From contig QCXZ01000137.1 of NCBI GenBank assembly GCA_025024175.1, forward strand, positions 3,100,001 to 3,164,000: a DNA stretch of 64,000 nt, given 5' to 3'. The notes beneath the pieces were generated by a model. The model saw nothing but the letters and a program-made list of their open reading frames with translations. It was not told the DNA's origin and did no database searches. A program made the position numbers and the translations under genes. Shown piece by piece: positions 1 through 11,263 of the stretch; position 1 is the stretch's first letter, and each line of letters opens with the position of its first letter. Source of the stretch: Rhyzopertha dominica. Taxonomy: Eukaryota > Arthropoda > Insecta > Coleoptera > Bostrichidae.

Positions 1-215
1 AGTGAAAGATTTGGGGATGAAAAGAGTGGCCAACAATATTGCATGGAAGTGTCCCCAAATCATCAATTAAAATTTGCACTCAAACCTACTTCAGACAGCT
101 CCAGAAGTTTTTGAATAGTCCGATGTTGAACTTCACGGATAAATTTTAGAATTTTTTCCACATTTTCATCAGTGCGAGNTGTGGAATGACGACCAGAGCG
201 AGGTTGGTCATCAAT
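1..215 (-). pseudogene. mariner transposase fragment, first part (cut by window edge and by an insertion)
   Basis: Read on the minus strand, this stretch encodes a piece typical of the mariner helix-turn-helix region: DDQPRSGRHST, then RTDENVEKILKFIREVQHRTIQKLLELSEVG, quoted here in two parts and then breaking into stops. The family usually has a D-D-x-R-S-G-R-P-S/T stretch followed by a T-D-E-N-V-E-K-V stretch. The fragment runs off the left edge. On its 5' side it is interrupted at 214-215 by the AT-flanked element, and it resumes at 1593. Stops and frame changes show it is dead. Confidence 0.75.
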
Positions 216-1592
216 GGGGTTGTAGACCATATTTTTTTAATTGCAGAATATGAATCTACATAAAAAATAATAGACCCCTGTGTATTCATTTATTTTCCAA
301 AGCGCTTAGATAAACGTAAAAAAATGGTAAAGTTTAAATATTTGAACGTGTGACGTAGGTTGACCCTGCCGCTTGTGATTGGCAGCAGCTGTGTGTTGTT
401 GCCAGAGCACAATAATTTTCAGCGTTCCAGTTGCCTGTGCGTGTTTTTCGCTGTCAACTGCCGACGAACGGACGACGAGCGTCATTCATAACCTCTCAGT
501 AATGCTCCTGTTGTTTGCTTTTGTTTATTGATCACGATTATATAGTTCAAAATGCGGACGAAATGGCTGCTGAAAGGAAATGTTTTGTGCCAACATGCAC
601 AAATACTAGTATTGCTGCTCTAGAGAAGAAATTTTTAATTGTACCCGAAGAAAAATCAAGACGAAAATTGTGGTGTGATGCACTAACAGCTAACAGTTGT
701 GTTAAAGAAACTAGAGGCAAAAATATAAATCCTCCTCGAAAAACTAAGCCAAACGCAAATGTAAATAAACAGATCATCTGTCTATCTGTACAGTGTTGCC
801 ACTGGGGCTGATAGAAATTCCGCTAGATTGGCGTTAAAATTTTTAAGACAGGGTAATCTGTTGATATACAAGGGGATTTATTATTTATTTTACATAAATA
901 ATTATTATTTTTCTACATATTATGCTATAACGTTAAAAATTTTGTTGTCGAGCTCATCGTGTTCCTTCCAGAAATATGTTTTGTTGCTTTTTACTTGGTT
1001 TAAGATAATAATATCTGCGTCATTTGACAATCTGAGCTGCAACGTGAAACACACAAGCACTAGTGAGACGTTGGTAAAATTTTGGATTGGTAGGTATGAA
1101 AAGCAGGAAATATAATATTTCCCAGGCAAGGAATACAGTAATCATCGAGTCATCTAGCATAAATAAATCGATTGTAGATACTTCATATCTAAGTTTCCCA
1201 TATTTATACGCTAAAGTGAAACAGTTAATATCAATTAAAGACTTTCTTATTCCGTTAAAATATTCGCTTACTGCTAAAATGTATGTTTTTCTCTTGGGCG
1301 AGAATTTTATCCGCCAAGTTGGCAACACTGACCAGATGTTTCTTCTATGAGTCAAACGCGACATCACGGTAGGTGTACCGTGGCGAAATGCGATCCCACC
1401 ACACTCCCCCACTCTAGCCGGGTCAAGTGACGTTGCTAGCAATATTTGAATTTGGCGGAAAACTTTAGAGGGCGAAAATAAGACAATATAACATTAGAAA
1501 TATTGTTTTGTTGCTAGTATCCCACTTCATTGGGTCTAAGAAAACCTACAAATGTGTTGCAATAACGATTTGTGATCGAGGGCTACAACCCC
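216..1592 (+). mobile_element. Non-autonomous DNA transposon, copy 1 (ISL2EU-like, THAP remnant)
   Basis: A 1377 bp element that begins GGGGTTGTAGACC and ends GGGCTACAACCCC, giving inverted ends of about 10 bp. Each side is flanked by the dinucleotide AT (214-215 and 1593-1594). Removing the element and one AT rejoins the mariner fragment in frame (M-S-I-D-D-Q). A second copy lies at 17081-18280. This copy has 177 bp (1371-1547) that the other lacks. It carries a THAP-like reading frame but no transposase. Two-base AT duplications, G-rich ends and THAP proteins fit the ISL2EU branch of the PIF/Harbinger-related superfamily. That family assignment is from general knowledge and is less certain than the boundaries. 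Confidence 0.8.
563..811 (+). pseudogene. THAP-domain-like stub in element copy 1
   Basis: The ATG at 563 opens a frame of 82 codons to the stop at 809-811. The start reads [12 protein letters not shown], with C-x4-C spacing, followed by [20 protein letters not shown]. This resembles the first half of a THAP zinc finger (C-x2-4-C, then the F..P......R..W pattern). The second zinc pair, C-x2-H, is missing, so as read it is either a truncated finger or the first exon of a spliced one. The other copy at 17418-17666 keeps the same frame open with a few conservative changes. THAP fingers bind transposon ends in P-element and PIF-related transposases. Confidence 0.6.
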
Positions 1593-1705
1593 ATTGACAT
1601 TTGCCCTTTTTTTGAAGCAGCATAACACTCATTTTCACAACATTTCAAATGTTTCTTTACCGGTTTTACTCAGCAAAAAGCAAAATGGCTGCTGACTGTT
1701 CATAA
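1593..1705 (-). pseudogene. mariner transposase fragment, second part
   Basis: This is the continuation, upstream on the minus strand, of the fragment at 1-215. The minus strand reads into QMSI immediately before the insertion point and into KTGKETFEML further upstream, as in the N-terminus of mariner transposases. Several stops and an apparent internal deletion are present. It lies in the UBE3A intron that follows the last visible exon. Nothing beyond about 1705 is recognisable as mariner. Confidence 0.6.
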
Positions 1706-1784
1706 AATTCTGCCATCAAAAAAAAAAAAACGACAAGCATTAAAAACAGGGGTTACTAAATAATTCATTTTAAATCTTACTCAC

Positions 1785-4700
1785 TGGATTCCAATCTTGA
1801 AGATCCTCAAAAGATCCCTTCTTCCCCATCAGCTTCCTATACAACACCATTGGAAAGTTGACCGCTAAAATTATGTTGTTGTAAATGGCCAACCCCAAAA
1901 CAATTCCTATAAGGGTAAATTGAGCATCACTCTCGAAACTCGTCGGATTGAACCATACGGTACGCGAATCACTTTGAAATGTGAACATCGCATAATCCGG
2001 ATTGAAAATTTCCTCAACCACCAGCTGGAAAAATTCTTTGGAAACGCCACCTTCATCGATACCCTGTTCGCCCACGAACTCTACCACCAACTGCTTCTTC
2101 AGGTCAACCGGGTTTTCCATCGCGATCACCTCCAATTCGACAAGGGCGTCGTCGATTATGTGGTCCCTTCTCACTTTGAGGCGAAGATACGGATTCGAGG
2201 GCTGTCCGGCGACACTCTGAATAAAACTGATCCTCCTTTCCGAATACATACGAATGCGATTGTCAAAATACAGACCGAGAGTTTTGGTCGCGGGCGTCAA
2301 AATGAACGAGTAGTTCATGAAGCTGAAACGTCCTACAAAGGATTTTGATTAGGAATCGTTGGGCGGGGGGGTAGGGCTTTTTATGTACCTAGTTCACTCT
2401 TGAAGTTTGCAAAATCCCTGTCCATTTCGACGGCGTCGCTTAAAAGTTCATTGTAAAATTCACTGAAAGGCAGGTACGGTTTTCGGGAGTCCAAAACGTT
2501 CACGCCAAGTTCTAGTGCTGCAAAGATAATCAATTAAAATAATAATAATATATTTTATTAAGCACTGCATGTGAAAACAGGTACAGCTAAGCACTAATTA
2601 AGTAAATAAAAATTCGAATAAACAAATTAAAAAATATTTGAACAATAAAAGAGAAAGTTCTCAGCAAACCAAGTTTCAGAACTTCCTAATAAATACATTG
2701 CAGTTTAATGCATAACAGTACACCAAAAGCACTCAAAAAATAAAAAAAATAAAAATTTTCAGAATGTTTTTCACTAAAACATTGAGAAATATGGTCAAAT
2801 GGTTTAGAGTTATTTTTAATAACTTCTATGGTTGTAAAGATACACGGCAAAATATGATACTGTTCACGATTTATCAACACTTTTTTACATTTTGATTCCC
2901 ATTTCTATGTATAATGCAGCAAAAAGCTACAAAACTAAAACACCTTTGCAAATATAGAAAACTACCTTGTAACATTTAAAAAATAAGGCCCAATATGTCA
3001 ACCTGTAACTATCAAAATTGCAGCTTTAACTTTTGCACTAACTTGTAAAACAATCTTCTAACTGTTTATACCAAAACATAATCATTTCAAATAAGCGCTA
3101 TAATTACTTCTACATCCAAGGGATGGGGGGAAGTATTCTATCGCGAAAAAATTTTTTATTTGCTCATTCTCTTTAAAATGGTCAAAAACGCAAATAATTC
3201 CTTTTACCTATAACAGAGAGCGCTCGCCAACGCCTAAGGTAAAAGTTAAAAATTAATCAATTAAAAACGTGCATGGTCATTATCCGCGTATATATAAAAC
3301 CACTGCAAATTGAATCAATACTTCCACATCCAATTGTCAAAATGACATTTATGTTTTTATTTCTTATACTATACGATTAGTAATCAGGTTTTGAGCATTT
3401 TTTCCCTCTACACATTTTTTTCTAAGACAAACAGTCCTGGTGATATTAGCAAAAATATATAAATCTTAAAATCTGTTTTTACCAAATAACTCAAAAATTA
3501 TTAGCTTAACAAAAAAAATTACAAGAGTGCTTTCTGATCAGAAATTTGATTTTCTATATAATGCCAAAATTAAAAAAAAAAACGTACGAGCACGGTCCAA
3601 AATAGGTTTTTTGGAAATATTTTTTGTGAGAAATTTTATTTCCTATCTGATGGAATTTTCATTTTTTGAATATATTAAATATATTCAGAGATATTTAGGA
3701 AAAACCGTTTTCTTTAAGTGACGCTTTTTTTGCTAATAGGTATATTCTAAACAGTTTATATATATTTATATATTTATAAGAGCGAATGTTACTCACAGTT
3801 ATACTACTAATCACATACTAAAACGAAAAAAAAATAAAAATTTGCAAAAAGGGTAGTTACCCTACCCCCCAATTTCACCAAATTTCAAGTTCATATATTG
3901 TCTTTCGAAAGTTATCGTGTCCACAAACAAAACCACAGACAGACAAGAAATTTTTTTGCTCCATTTTTTGACCAATCTTCTAACTGTTTATACCAAAACA
4001 TAATCATTTCAAATAAGCGCTATAATTACTTCTACATCCAAGGGATGGGGGGAAGTATTCTATCGCGAAAAAATTTTTTATTTGCTCATTCTCTTTAAAA
4101 TGGTCAAAAACGCAAAAAAACTAAATTTGAGCAAAAACAAATTTCTTGTCTGTGTGTCTGGTTTTGTTTGTGGCCACGATAACTTCGAAAGACAATATAT
4201 GAACTTGAAATTTGGCAAACGTATAAATCTCAACTACCCAAAGCGACCTATTGTTTGTGGGGTAAGTAGGGTATTGGGAAGGGGGCGAAATTGGAGGGTA
4301 ACTACCCTTATTGCAAATTTTTATTTTTTTTTGTTTTAGTATGTGACTAGTAATATAACTGCGAGTATTATTCGTTCTTATAAATTTTCGGTGCAGCAAA
4401 CTGTTTAGAAGATATTAGCAAAAAAGCGTCACTTAAAGAAAATGGTTTTTCCTAAATATCCCCGATAATATTTGATATATTCAAAAAATGAAAATACCAT
4501 CAGATAGGAAATAAAAATTCTCACAAAAAGTGTCTTAGAAAATTTATCCAAAATTTTGACATTTTCGAAATATTCCCAAAAACCTATTTCGGACCCTGCA
4601 CATACGTTTTTTTTTTTAATTTTTGGTATTATATAGAAAATCAAATTTCTGATCAGAAAGCACTCTTGTAATTTTTTTGTTAAGTTAAAAATTTTCTAGT

Positions 4701-7700
4701 TATTTGGAAAATACAGTTTTTAAAAATTTATATTTTTTTGCTAATATAACGAGAACTGTTCGTCTTCGAAAAAATGTGTAGAAAGAAAAAATGCTCAAAA
4801 CCTGATTACCAATCGTATAGTATAAGAAATAGAAATGTATATGTCATTTTGACAATTGGATGTGGAAGTATTGATTCAATTTGCAGCGGTTTTTTAAACA
4901 TACAAAGCAAAATATAATGGAATCACTTTTCGATCATGTTAAATTTGTCAGAAATTTCATCACTTACCCAAAGGATCTGCGGGCGGCGGCGTCCTGGTCA
5001 ACTTGACCCCCCAATAAGAATCTTCCATGGCGGCAATTGCCTCGTCATGCCGTAGCCCGGGCGATTCCAGAACGCCCGCCAAAATGTTCGCGTAATAAAC
5101 TATTTTCATCATTTCCGTCGCCGACGTGATCACATTCTCGTCCTGCACGTAGAAATTCGGATGGAACTGCGTCACGATCACCCTCAACGTGACCAGCTGC
5201 TGCAGGTTTTCCAAAATCATACGTAAACTGTTCCGGCCCGGTCCAGACCATATCGTGGCGAGACGGGCCTGCATCTCGATGGGTAGTCGCTGCGATGCCC
5301 TGCGTTTAGATTCAGTGTGTCAGAAAGATTTTTTGTTTTTGCAGCAATTATAAATCATTAAAATTTCAAAACTTTGTCAATAATACAGTTAAAAAAGTTC
5401 AATGAATTCTCGAGTTACGTCACACTTTTAGTAGATATTAACTTCTAAAAATAATTAATTTATCGATCAATAATAACAATTGCTTTGACACATTTTTTTC
5501 TCTAAACAAATTTACTACAGAAGAACTTAACACTGTCTAAAAAAAAATCTTTATCAAAATCAGTTTTATAGCCCCCACCAATGCACTTATGCCAACAATT
5601 TTTCCAACTGTTGGAAAATTCTGTTTTTTATTGATTCGGTTTTTATTCCTTCAATCGAGTCAAAATGGTGTCCACAGAGTGATTTCGAGTTTAGAGAACA
5701 GAAATCAGAAATCACTCTGTGCTAAATCAGGCGAACACAGTGGTTACAAAACGATTTGATTTTGGCGAAATGGTCCCAAATTATTAATGCTGCGTGGTCT
5801 GGTGCATCATATTCATTCGGCAAACAAAATTTAATGCAAAATCTTTACTCAACAAAATCTGACGTAGTGATAATCGTTAAACTCACTTTCGTACATTTAC
5901 AAAAACACGCTTAGCACTGCAGCAATTGAATATATTGACTTGCATCTCTGCATGGAGATCAAGGACAGTACTACCAATGTACAAAAAAATAATTGTATAC
6001 CTTCCTAATAACCTTGAATTTAAAATAATTATTTCACCTTATTTTTTAGACAGTGAAGCCATGTCGTTACTTTTCAACGGTGATTAAAAATTTTTATGCC
6101 TCACCTGCAAAGAGCTGGCAGCGCCGTTTCCAAAAAATCTCCAGAACCGAGCGCGGGAATCTCGTAAACTATGAGCAGGGTGTTGATGATGTCATCGTTG
6201 GCACTGCTGTCCCTTCGTAACTGAAGTTCAAGTTGTAAGTTCCCCGCCAAGCTGACTAACGCGTTGACCAGGGCGTGCTCAAATATCGAACTCGACAGTT
6301 TGAAGAGAGCGTTATAGGCACGGCGAACGGACGAAAGATCCACGACGCGGGGTTTTCTCGGTGGCGGCGGCGTTTCGGCGCAAGAATCTTCGTCTTTGTC
6401 TTTTTCTCCTTCCAATGATCGGACATCTTCTTTCTTCAGAGCCGTCAAACTTCCTACGAGAAGGTGTTGATACTTTAAAATGTAGAGTAAACACATTGTT
6501 GACATCTAATTGTAATAGGACATGTCCAAAATAGATCACGCCTTTGAATATAGAAAAAGCCTAAATGCGGACATCGACTTTGTAGCTAAACGTGCATTTA
6601 TATATTATACCATAACAATACACTTTTGAATAAGTGATTTTTAGGTTTGGATGGAGAAAACGAAATGCAGTAAATTACTGCAATCTCCAATTTTGAGTTT
6701 AATTACAATTATTAAAAACTTACTTGTATAAAACTACAAAAGGAAGACGTTTCAAACACAGAGTCAAACATTAAGGTTGTTTCTGATTATTGTATGTTAC
6801 TTAATTATGGTTGTACTTCATCTGATTAATAATTAATAAATAATTATCAACTTTGATAAGTCTATTAAGTATCGCTGATTTTTTAAAATATGCATGAAAT
6901 ATTATTTTATGTTGTAAAACTCAACAACTCAAACGGAAATATTTTAAAACAGTTTATGTTTTCGTCTTAAAAGTCTGTTGTATGAACGATTAAGTGTGGA
7001 AGGTTATAGCTGCTTGAAATACCAAAAAATCTATTAGAATTGCTGGTTATGTGATTGACATGATCTATTCCATTTTAAAAATGATTTACCATTATTAATT
7101 ATAAAATAATTGCTACAGACCTCTGGAGAATATTAGTCAATTTGAATCTTTCGAACTTCCCACCAACACGGTAACATAAATGTCAACTGTCAAAAGTAAT
7201 TTTTAGGTTACCTGACATGCACATTTTATATTATGCTTTACAACACCAAAAACAAAAGGTACTTACCTCCAGCTTTGTCTAAAATTGTATCCAGCGGTGA
7301 ACTGACGTCTTCTAAAAAACTGCGTGATAACGATTCTATACTGCTATAAACCTCTCCCAACGTCCTGATAAGCCGCGAGAAACAGTTGTGTTCCTCGCAT
7401 TCATCGATAATTTCATACAGGATATCTTCCGTTAAATACGGCACGCTTTCTTCAACTGCGACAAAACGGCAACGTTCATATCATAACGGAAGACTGTCAG
7501 GCCACTTACCCGTTTTATGGTTCATCTTTCTACTGCTTTTACTGCTTTCCTCGTTCAATGGCAGGCTGATATCGTTAGTGGGCACTACATCATTCAACTT
7601 TTTGGTATACGTTTCCGCCTCTCCTTTCGCATCACTTTCTGAGATGAGCTTCTCTTCGTGCGTCCTCGGCATTTTGTTGGGATGTCGTTCGCACAGTCTA

Positions 7701-8007
7701 GCATCCTGTGAGAACAACCGTATGGCTTGGACTGCTGCCTCGTCCGGGGTTAACGGCTGTATCTGTGATGTAAACAAATAAAAACCTTTGTTCCTGCCAA
7801 ATGTGTCTATTTATAGAGCGTCACCTCTCCACTCGAAGCGCAGTATTTGTTATCACAGGTGGGGTTGCCGCAGCCATCCGTCAACTGATAGAAGTACCTC
7901 TCGATCAGTTTCTTGGCCGCGGTACGTTTCATCTCGTCATCTAAGTTTGCGGTTTCCTTCTTGGAGCTGGACGAGGCCTCTTGGTTTATCCTGCGTATCA
8001 ACCTCAT
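1785..8007 (-). CDS. UBE3A: Ubiquitin-protein ligase E3A (E6AP), HECT type, 3' part outside window
   Basis: HECT E3 ligase that takes ubiquitin from an E2 onto a cysteine and passes it to substrates. Seven coding exons on the minus strand join in phase: 8007-7825, 7762-7510, 7455-7267, 6453-6105, 5299-4968, 2517-2389, 2332-1785 (661 codons). The N-terminus is the AZUL zinc domain of UBE3A ([20 protein letters not shown], then CDNKYCAS). Exon 4 has an acidic/proline insert ([16 protein letters not shown]). The last exon is the HECT N-lobe ([56 protein letters not shown]). It ends at ..DWNP with a GT donor, so the C-lobe and catalytic cysteine (about 210 more residues in relatives) lie left of the window. 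The large intron 4967-2518 is filled with repeats. An upstream exon may supply a different N-terminus. Confidence 0.95.
2900..4900. repeat. Inverted and direct copies of interspersed repeat family A in a UBE3A intron
   Basis: A forward copy runs about 3297-3970, starting at CTGCAAATTGAATCAATACT. An inverted copy runs about 4022-4895 and ends in the reverse complement of that start. In addition, 3058-3197 and 3971-4117 are almost identical direct repeats holding TACATCCAAGGGATGGGGGG. Other copies are at about 21605-22340, 24873-25770 and 30632-30705. The full unit has inverted termini resembling ACTTCCACATCC / GGATGTGGAAGT and no protein, so it looks like a MITE of roughly 0.85-0.9 kb. The exact ends are not settled. 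Confidence 0.75.
5560..5830 (-). pseudogene. Degraded mariner transposase C-terminus in a UBE3A intron
   Basis: The minus strand encodes, across stops, pieces resembling the C-terminal region of mariner transposases: [15 protein letters not shown], then [10 protein letters not shown] and a V-H-W end. Family members usually have a conserved stretch of this kind before a final W-x-R-C-I. There are several stops and no ends that I can define. The rest of this intron, to the exon ending at 6105, shows nothing recognisable. Confidence 0.45.
6454..7266. other. UBE3A intron without recognisable content
   Basis: AT-rich sequence between the exons ending at 7267 and starting at 6453. I see no coding frame, repeat copy or RNA gene. 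Confidence 0.6.
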
Positions 8008-8183
8008 TATTTTTAAATGCAGCTATTTTTGTTTACTAACAAAGAGCACGAAAATAGCGAAAGCAGGATGACATTCAGGTTTGACACTGGTACGACATAA
8101 CCTGTACGTTATCTCGCGATTTAAAATAGCTCGAAAATGTACTATTTCCGTGCAATCCTGTGTGAAGGAATTTCCGTGCTTAC

Positions 8184-8221
8184 CTTGAAGCGCCGTCTTC
8201 GTCTTGGTTGGGAGAGTTCAT
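8184..8221 (-). CDS. UBE3A: Possible alternative first coding exon of UBE3A
   Basis: On the minus strand an ATG at 8221 opens MNSPNQDEDGAS and ends in phase 2 at a good donor (CAAG|GTAAGC, donor at 8183). Joining to an AG at 8004-8003 continues in frame as R-L-I-R-R-I-N-Q, the same residues as the exon starting at ATG 8007. UBE3A proteins often have a short acidic leader ending in A-S-R before the AZUL region, which supports it. Against it, the needed acceptor has almost no pyrimidine tract. It may instead be a 5' UTR exon joined elsewhere. Confidence 0.45.
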
Positions 8222-8990
8222 AGATTTATTTAAAAATAAATTAGTAAACGTAAAACGAAAATAAATAACAAATCACTAGTTAACCACAGATTGGCTTATC
8301 ACATACGGTTCGTTTCCAATGCAGACGTTTTCAGTTCCACGCCACGTTTTTTTGCTAATCGATTAAGTTATGTAGTAATACGTTCTATTTGTTTTTTGTT
8401 GCCAGAAACTGCAGACATTTTTTTAACACACCGTGCGATTTGGGTAATTTGGATTTGTTCGGTTGGCTAGACATGTATTGAATCTGGAGGGAAAATTCAA
8501 ACTCTCTCTTATCCAGGGTCTACTAGATCGTATTTTGTTAGACAGGTAGTATATCAAACTCTGGGATCACTTGTTTTTGTTACGAATAACAAAAAACTTA
8601 AAGGTGCAAATAAAAGAAAAGTCGCCTCGAAGGGCGTTTTATTTTTGGTACGTTTTGAGTCGTCCGTATTTTGTCGATGGTAGCAGGCCACTGCGAGTCG
8701 TGCTTTGCAACTCCTTTGTTTTATCGTAGTTTCCAAAAACGGATTAAAAGAGTAAGTATCTATTCTTGTTATATCATACACTTTTCCTGCAATGCGATAA
8801 GAATTTCCTAAGAAAGCGAGAGTTTGTGTATTTTTGCACGGAACATCATATTTGACCTTGACTTAATGTGATTGATAAAAAAAACAACCAGAATCCGTAA
8901 ACAGCTGTTTAAGAACAGAAAACATCTGAATGAGGCAGGTATTAACTTGCGCCCGTAGAATTGCAGATTACGAGACACGTTTTGTTTAAA
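8222..8990. promoter_or_regulatory. Shared upstream region of divergent UBE3A and Lobe genes
   Basis: UBE3A is read leftwards from 8007 (or 8221) and Lobe rightwards from 8991, leaving 770-980 bp between the start codons. No other gene is visible in it. Such spacing in insects often means two back-to-back promoters. I could not place a TATA box or initiator with confidence. Confidence 0.5.
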
Positions 8991-11263
8991 ATGCGTGCTT
9001 GCGAATGCCTGAATGTCGTTATCGAATCGGAAAATGGGAAATACGAGAAAGTGGATTTGGAAAGTTTGAATTTGACTGAGGAAGAGAGACACAACAAATT
9101 TTTTAAGCAGGTAAACGTTCGGTTCTTTTTTAACCTCAGTTTTGCCCAGAATCATTATTCAAGGATATCGAGCAAGTGGTAAAACTACAACGAATCAACA
9201 AGGCCCTGACAGAGTTCATTCAAACAAATGCGGTGGGTTCGTGGATTGTCCATAGATGTATCAATTGTAATACGTATTCTCATGCGGTTCACCAGCAACG
9301 GGGGGCCGCTTTCGTTCTTATCGCTTCCAAGTTATTGGTAAGTGCCGACTGTCTGCGTGTCATTCGTCAGACAGTTTTATTTTTATTGTAGACCAGAGAA
9401 TCCATAGAGGACTTGCAGAAAAGCAAATCGTATTCAAATGTGTTCAAAATAATTATTAAACAGACTGAATTAGAAGATGACGATGTAGAAGGTAGGGTAC
9501 GTTGGATGTGAAAACAAGTGAACATCATTTGTGTTGCAGATTTAGTACCTAGCGACCTGCAGATCACCATAAGGGGTCTGAAACAGATTTTATCGGAAAC
9601 CTTGACCAGGGAAACGGCAGCTGTCGAGGAAAGGATAAGATTGTTCACGCAAGAGCAGACTAACGCATTGGAAGCGTTCAGAAAAAGGGCCGTCAAGGAA
9701 CACAAGACACTCGTTAGGTTAGGGAAACGTTTTCATATGTTTTGATCGGTCACTGTATTGTTTTTTGACGTGTAGGGTTATAACAAATGATTACAGCTCA
9801 AAGAATCTGTCATCGCAGTTATCTATTAAAGAGGTGCCGTTGAGTATGTCGTCTTCCAGGGACACACGGAGCAGGAGCTCGTTTGGAAAACCCAGACGTA
9901 GCATTTCTGGGGTAAGTGATAGTTATTCTTGTATTGAAATTATTGTTAACTATAGTTCACTTCAGCAAAAAAAATATATATTTTAATTATCATAGGTGGT
10001 ACAAATGGATAGAATGTGGCAAAGAAACTACTTAAACTGTTTAGGAATAGGAGGGTGAATGCTTTCAGCGTCCATATTATTAAGATAATATTTTGTCGGA
10101 ATAGGTTTCTTCAGAATTTTTATTAAAGGTGCTTTATTTCTGCAATAAAAAATGATACTATGCTGCGATAATATTGACATCAATACTGAATTAGCTGATT
10201 AAGACCACTGTTTTAAGTTAAAAATTTTTTTTTAAGGCAAAACTCTTCAAGATGGTTATATAAATTTAATTAAATTAGTTAATATCATGGGTACAGGTAC
10301 ACAGTGGCAAAAAATTATATAATTCAATTTTTTGTCTTGTCTAGCTCTGACACATTTACTATAATTATGCTGTTTTAGGAGTTGTAGCAAAATCTTAACA
10401 TTTATCAACATAAATTGTGGCAACTTTTTTTAGAGAAATTGCTCTTTAAGTTATTTTAAGCACATAAAAAAAAATAAATTGCACTATATAATTAGGTTAC
10501 TATGATTTTTCTTCAAGGGTGTACAGCAAAACGTGAAAAAATCTCCCGTCAAAAGCTCAAGCGATTATTTAATACACTCAGCAGTGGACATGGAAGACCC
10601 TTTCTTTTTCGATCCCACTGATGATGATGATGATCATAATGCACACGCAGACATAGAAGACAATGACGAAGTTACCAATATCGGTACGCTACCGTTTTTC
10701 TTTCTTTTCGACGTCAAAGCAATGTAAAATTTCAGAGCCAGAAAAACAGGGGGGCATAGGGATTCCTAAAAACAAAAATCAGGCGAGCGCAAGCTCAGCA
10801 AAATCCCTGCCGATGAACATACCTGTTTTCAGTTCGGCCTTAAGAAACCATGTTCAAGAAGACTCGGACGATGGATTGGTAAGCGTTTTCATCTTTCGCT
10901 TAAAAATGAAACGATTATTTGCGATTAAATTTTATTTGGCGATGTTAGATTCCAGTTTGAACCACAATGTGGCCTTTTTCATTGGCTTAAACAACCTCAA
11001 ACTTGCTTAATAATGGCATAAACAAGTTTGAATTGGTTTAAATACAACTTAAGTAATTTAAACAAGTTCAAACCCTTTAAGGAGTAGTTTTAAACATCTT
11101 AAACTGATGAAGAGTGGAGTAATTTTTTAACATCATGGCTTTTTAGTCCACGCTCGAGGACGGGAAAGACATAGCTGCCAGCATAAAAGCACTGGCCAAA
11201 AGTGTCCATGGAGACGCCGTTTTCGGCGACCTTCCGAGGCCACGTTTCAGGACTCAGATCTAA
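8991..11263 (+). CDS. Lobe: Lobe / proline-rich Akt substrate PRAS40 homolog
   Basis: A TORC1-associated inhibitor and Akt substrate; in Drosophila the PRAS40 homolog is Lobe. Eight exons join in phase: 8991-9110, 9140-9337, 9392-9491, 9540-9717, 9776-9911, 10518-10683 (acceptor could be 9 nt further), 10736-10878, 11147-11263, giving about 385 aa. The last exon encodes AVFGDLPRPRFRTQI, matching the PRAS40 C-terminus. Within it RPRFRT fits the Akt consensus RxRxxT. Exon 7 encodes KSLPMNIPVF, matching the RAPTOR-binding KSLP segment of PRAS40. Exon 6 has an acidic run after EDPFFFDP that may stand in for the TOS motif. The N-terminal half (IVHRCINCNTYSHAV, QQRGAAFVLIASKLL) is the longer form expected in insects. 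The intron 9111-9139 would be only 29 bp, which is unusually short, but the frame requires it. Confidence 0.85.

Noticed and set aside
1087..1350. 87-codon open frame inside element copy 1, also present in copy 2
   Set aside because: Both strands are open there by chance in AT-rich DNA, the frame starts without clear context and no domain is visible. Not listed as a gene.
1770..1784. End of UBE3A at a stop just after ..DWNP
   Set aside because: The family continues with the HECT C-lobe and a GT donor sits exactly at the end of NP, so this is intron read-through, not the true C-terminus.
2002..2348. Long open frames opposite the UBE3A HECT exon
   Set aside because: They are antisense shadows of a well-supported conserved exon.
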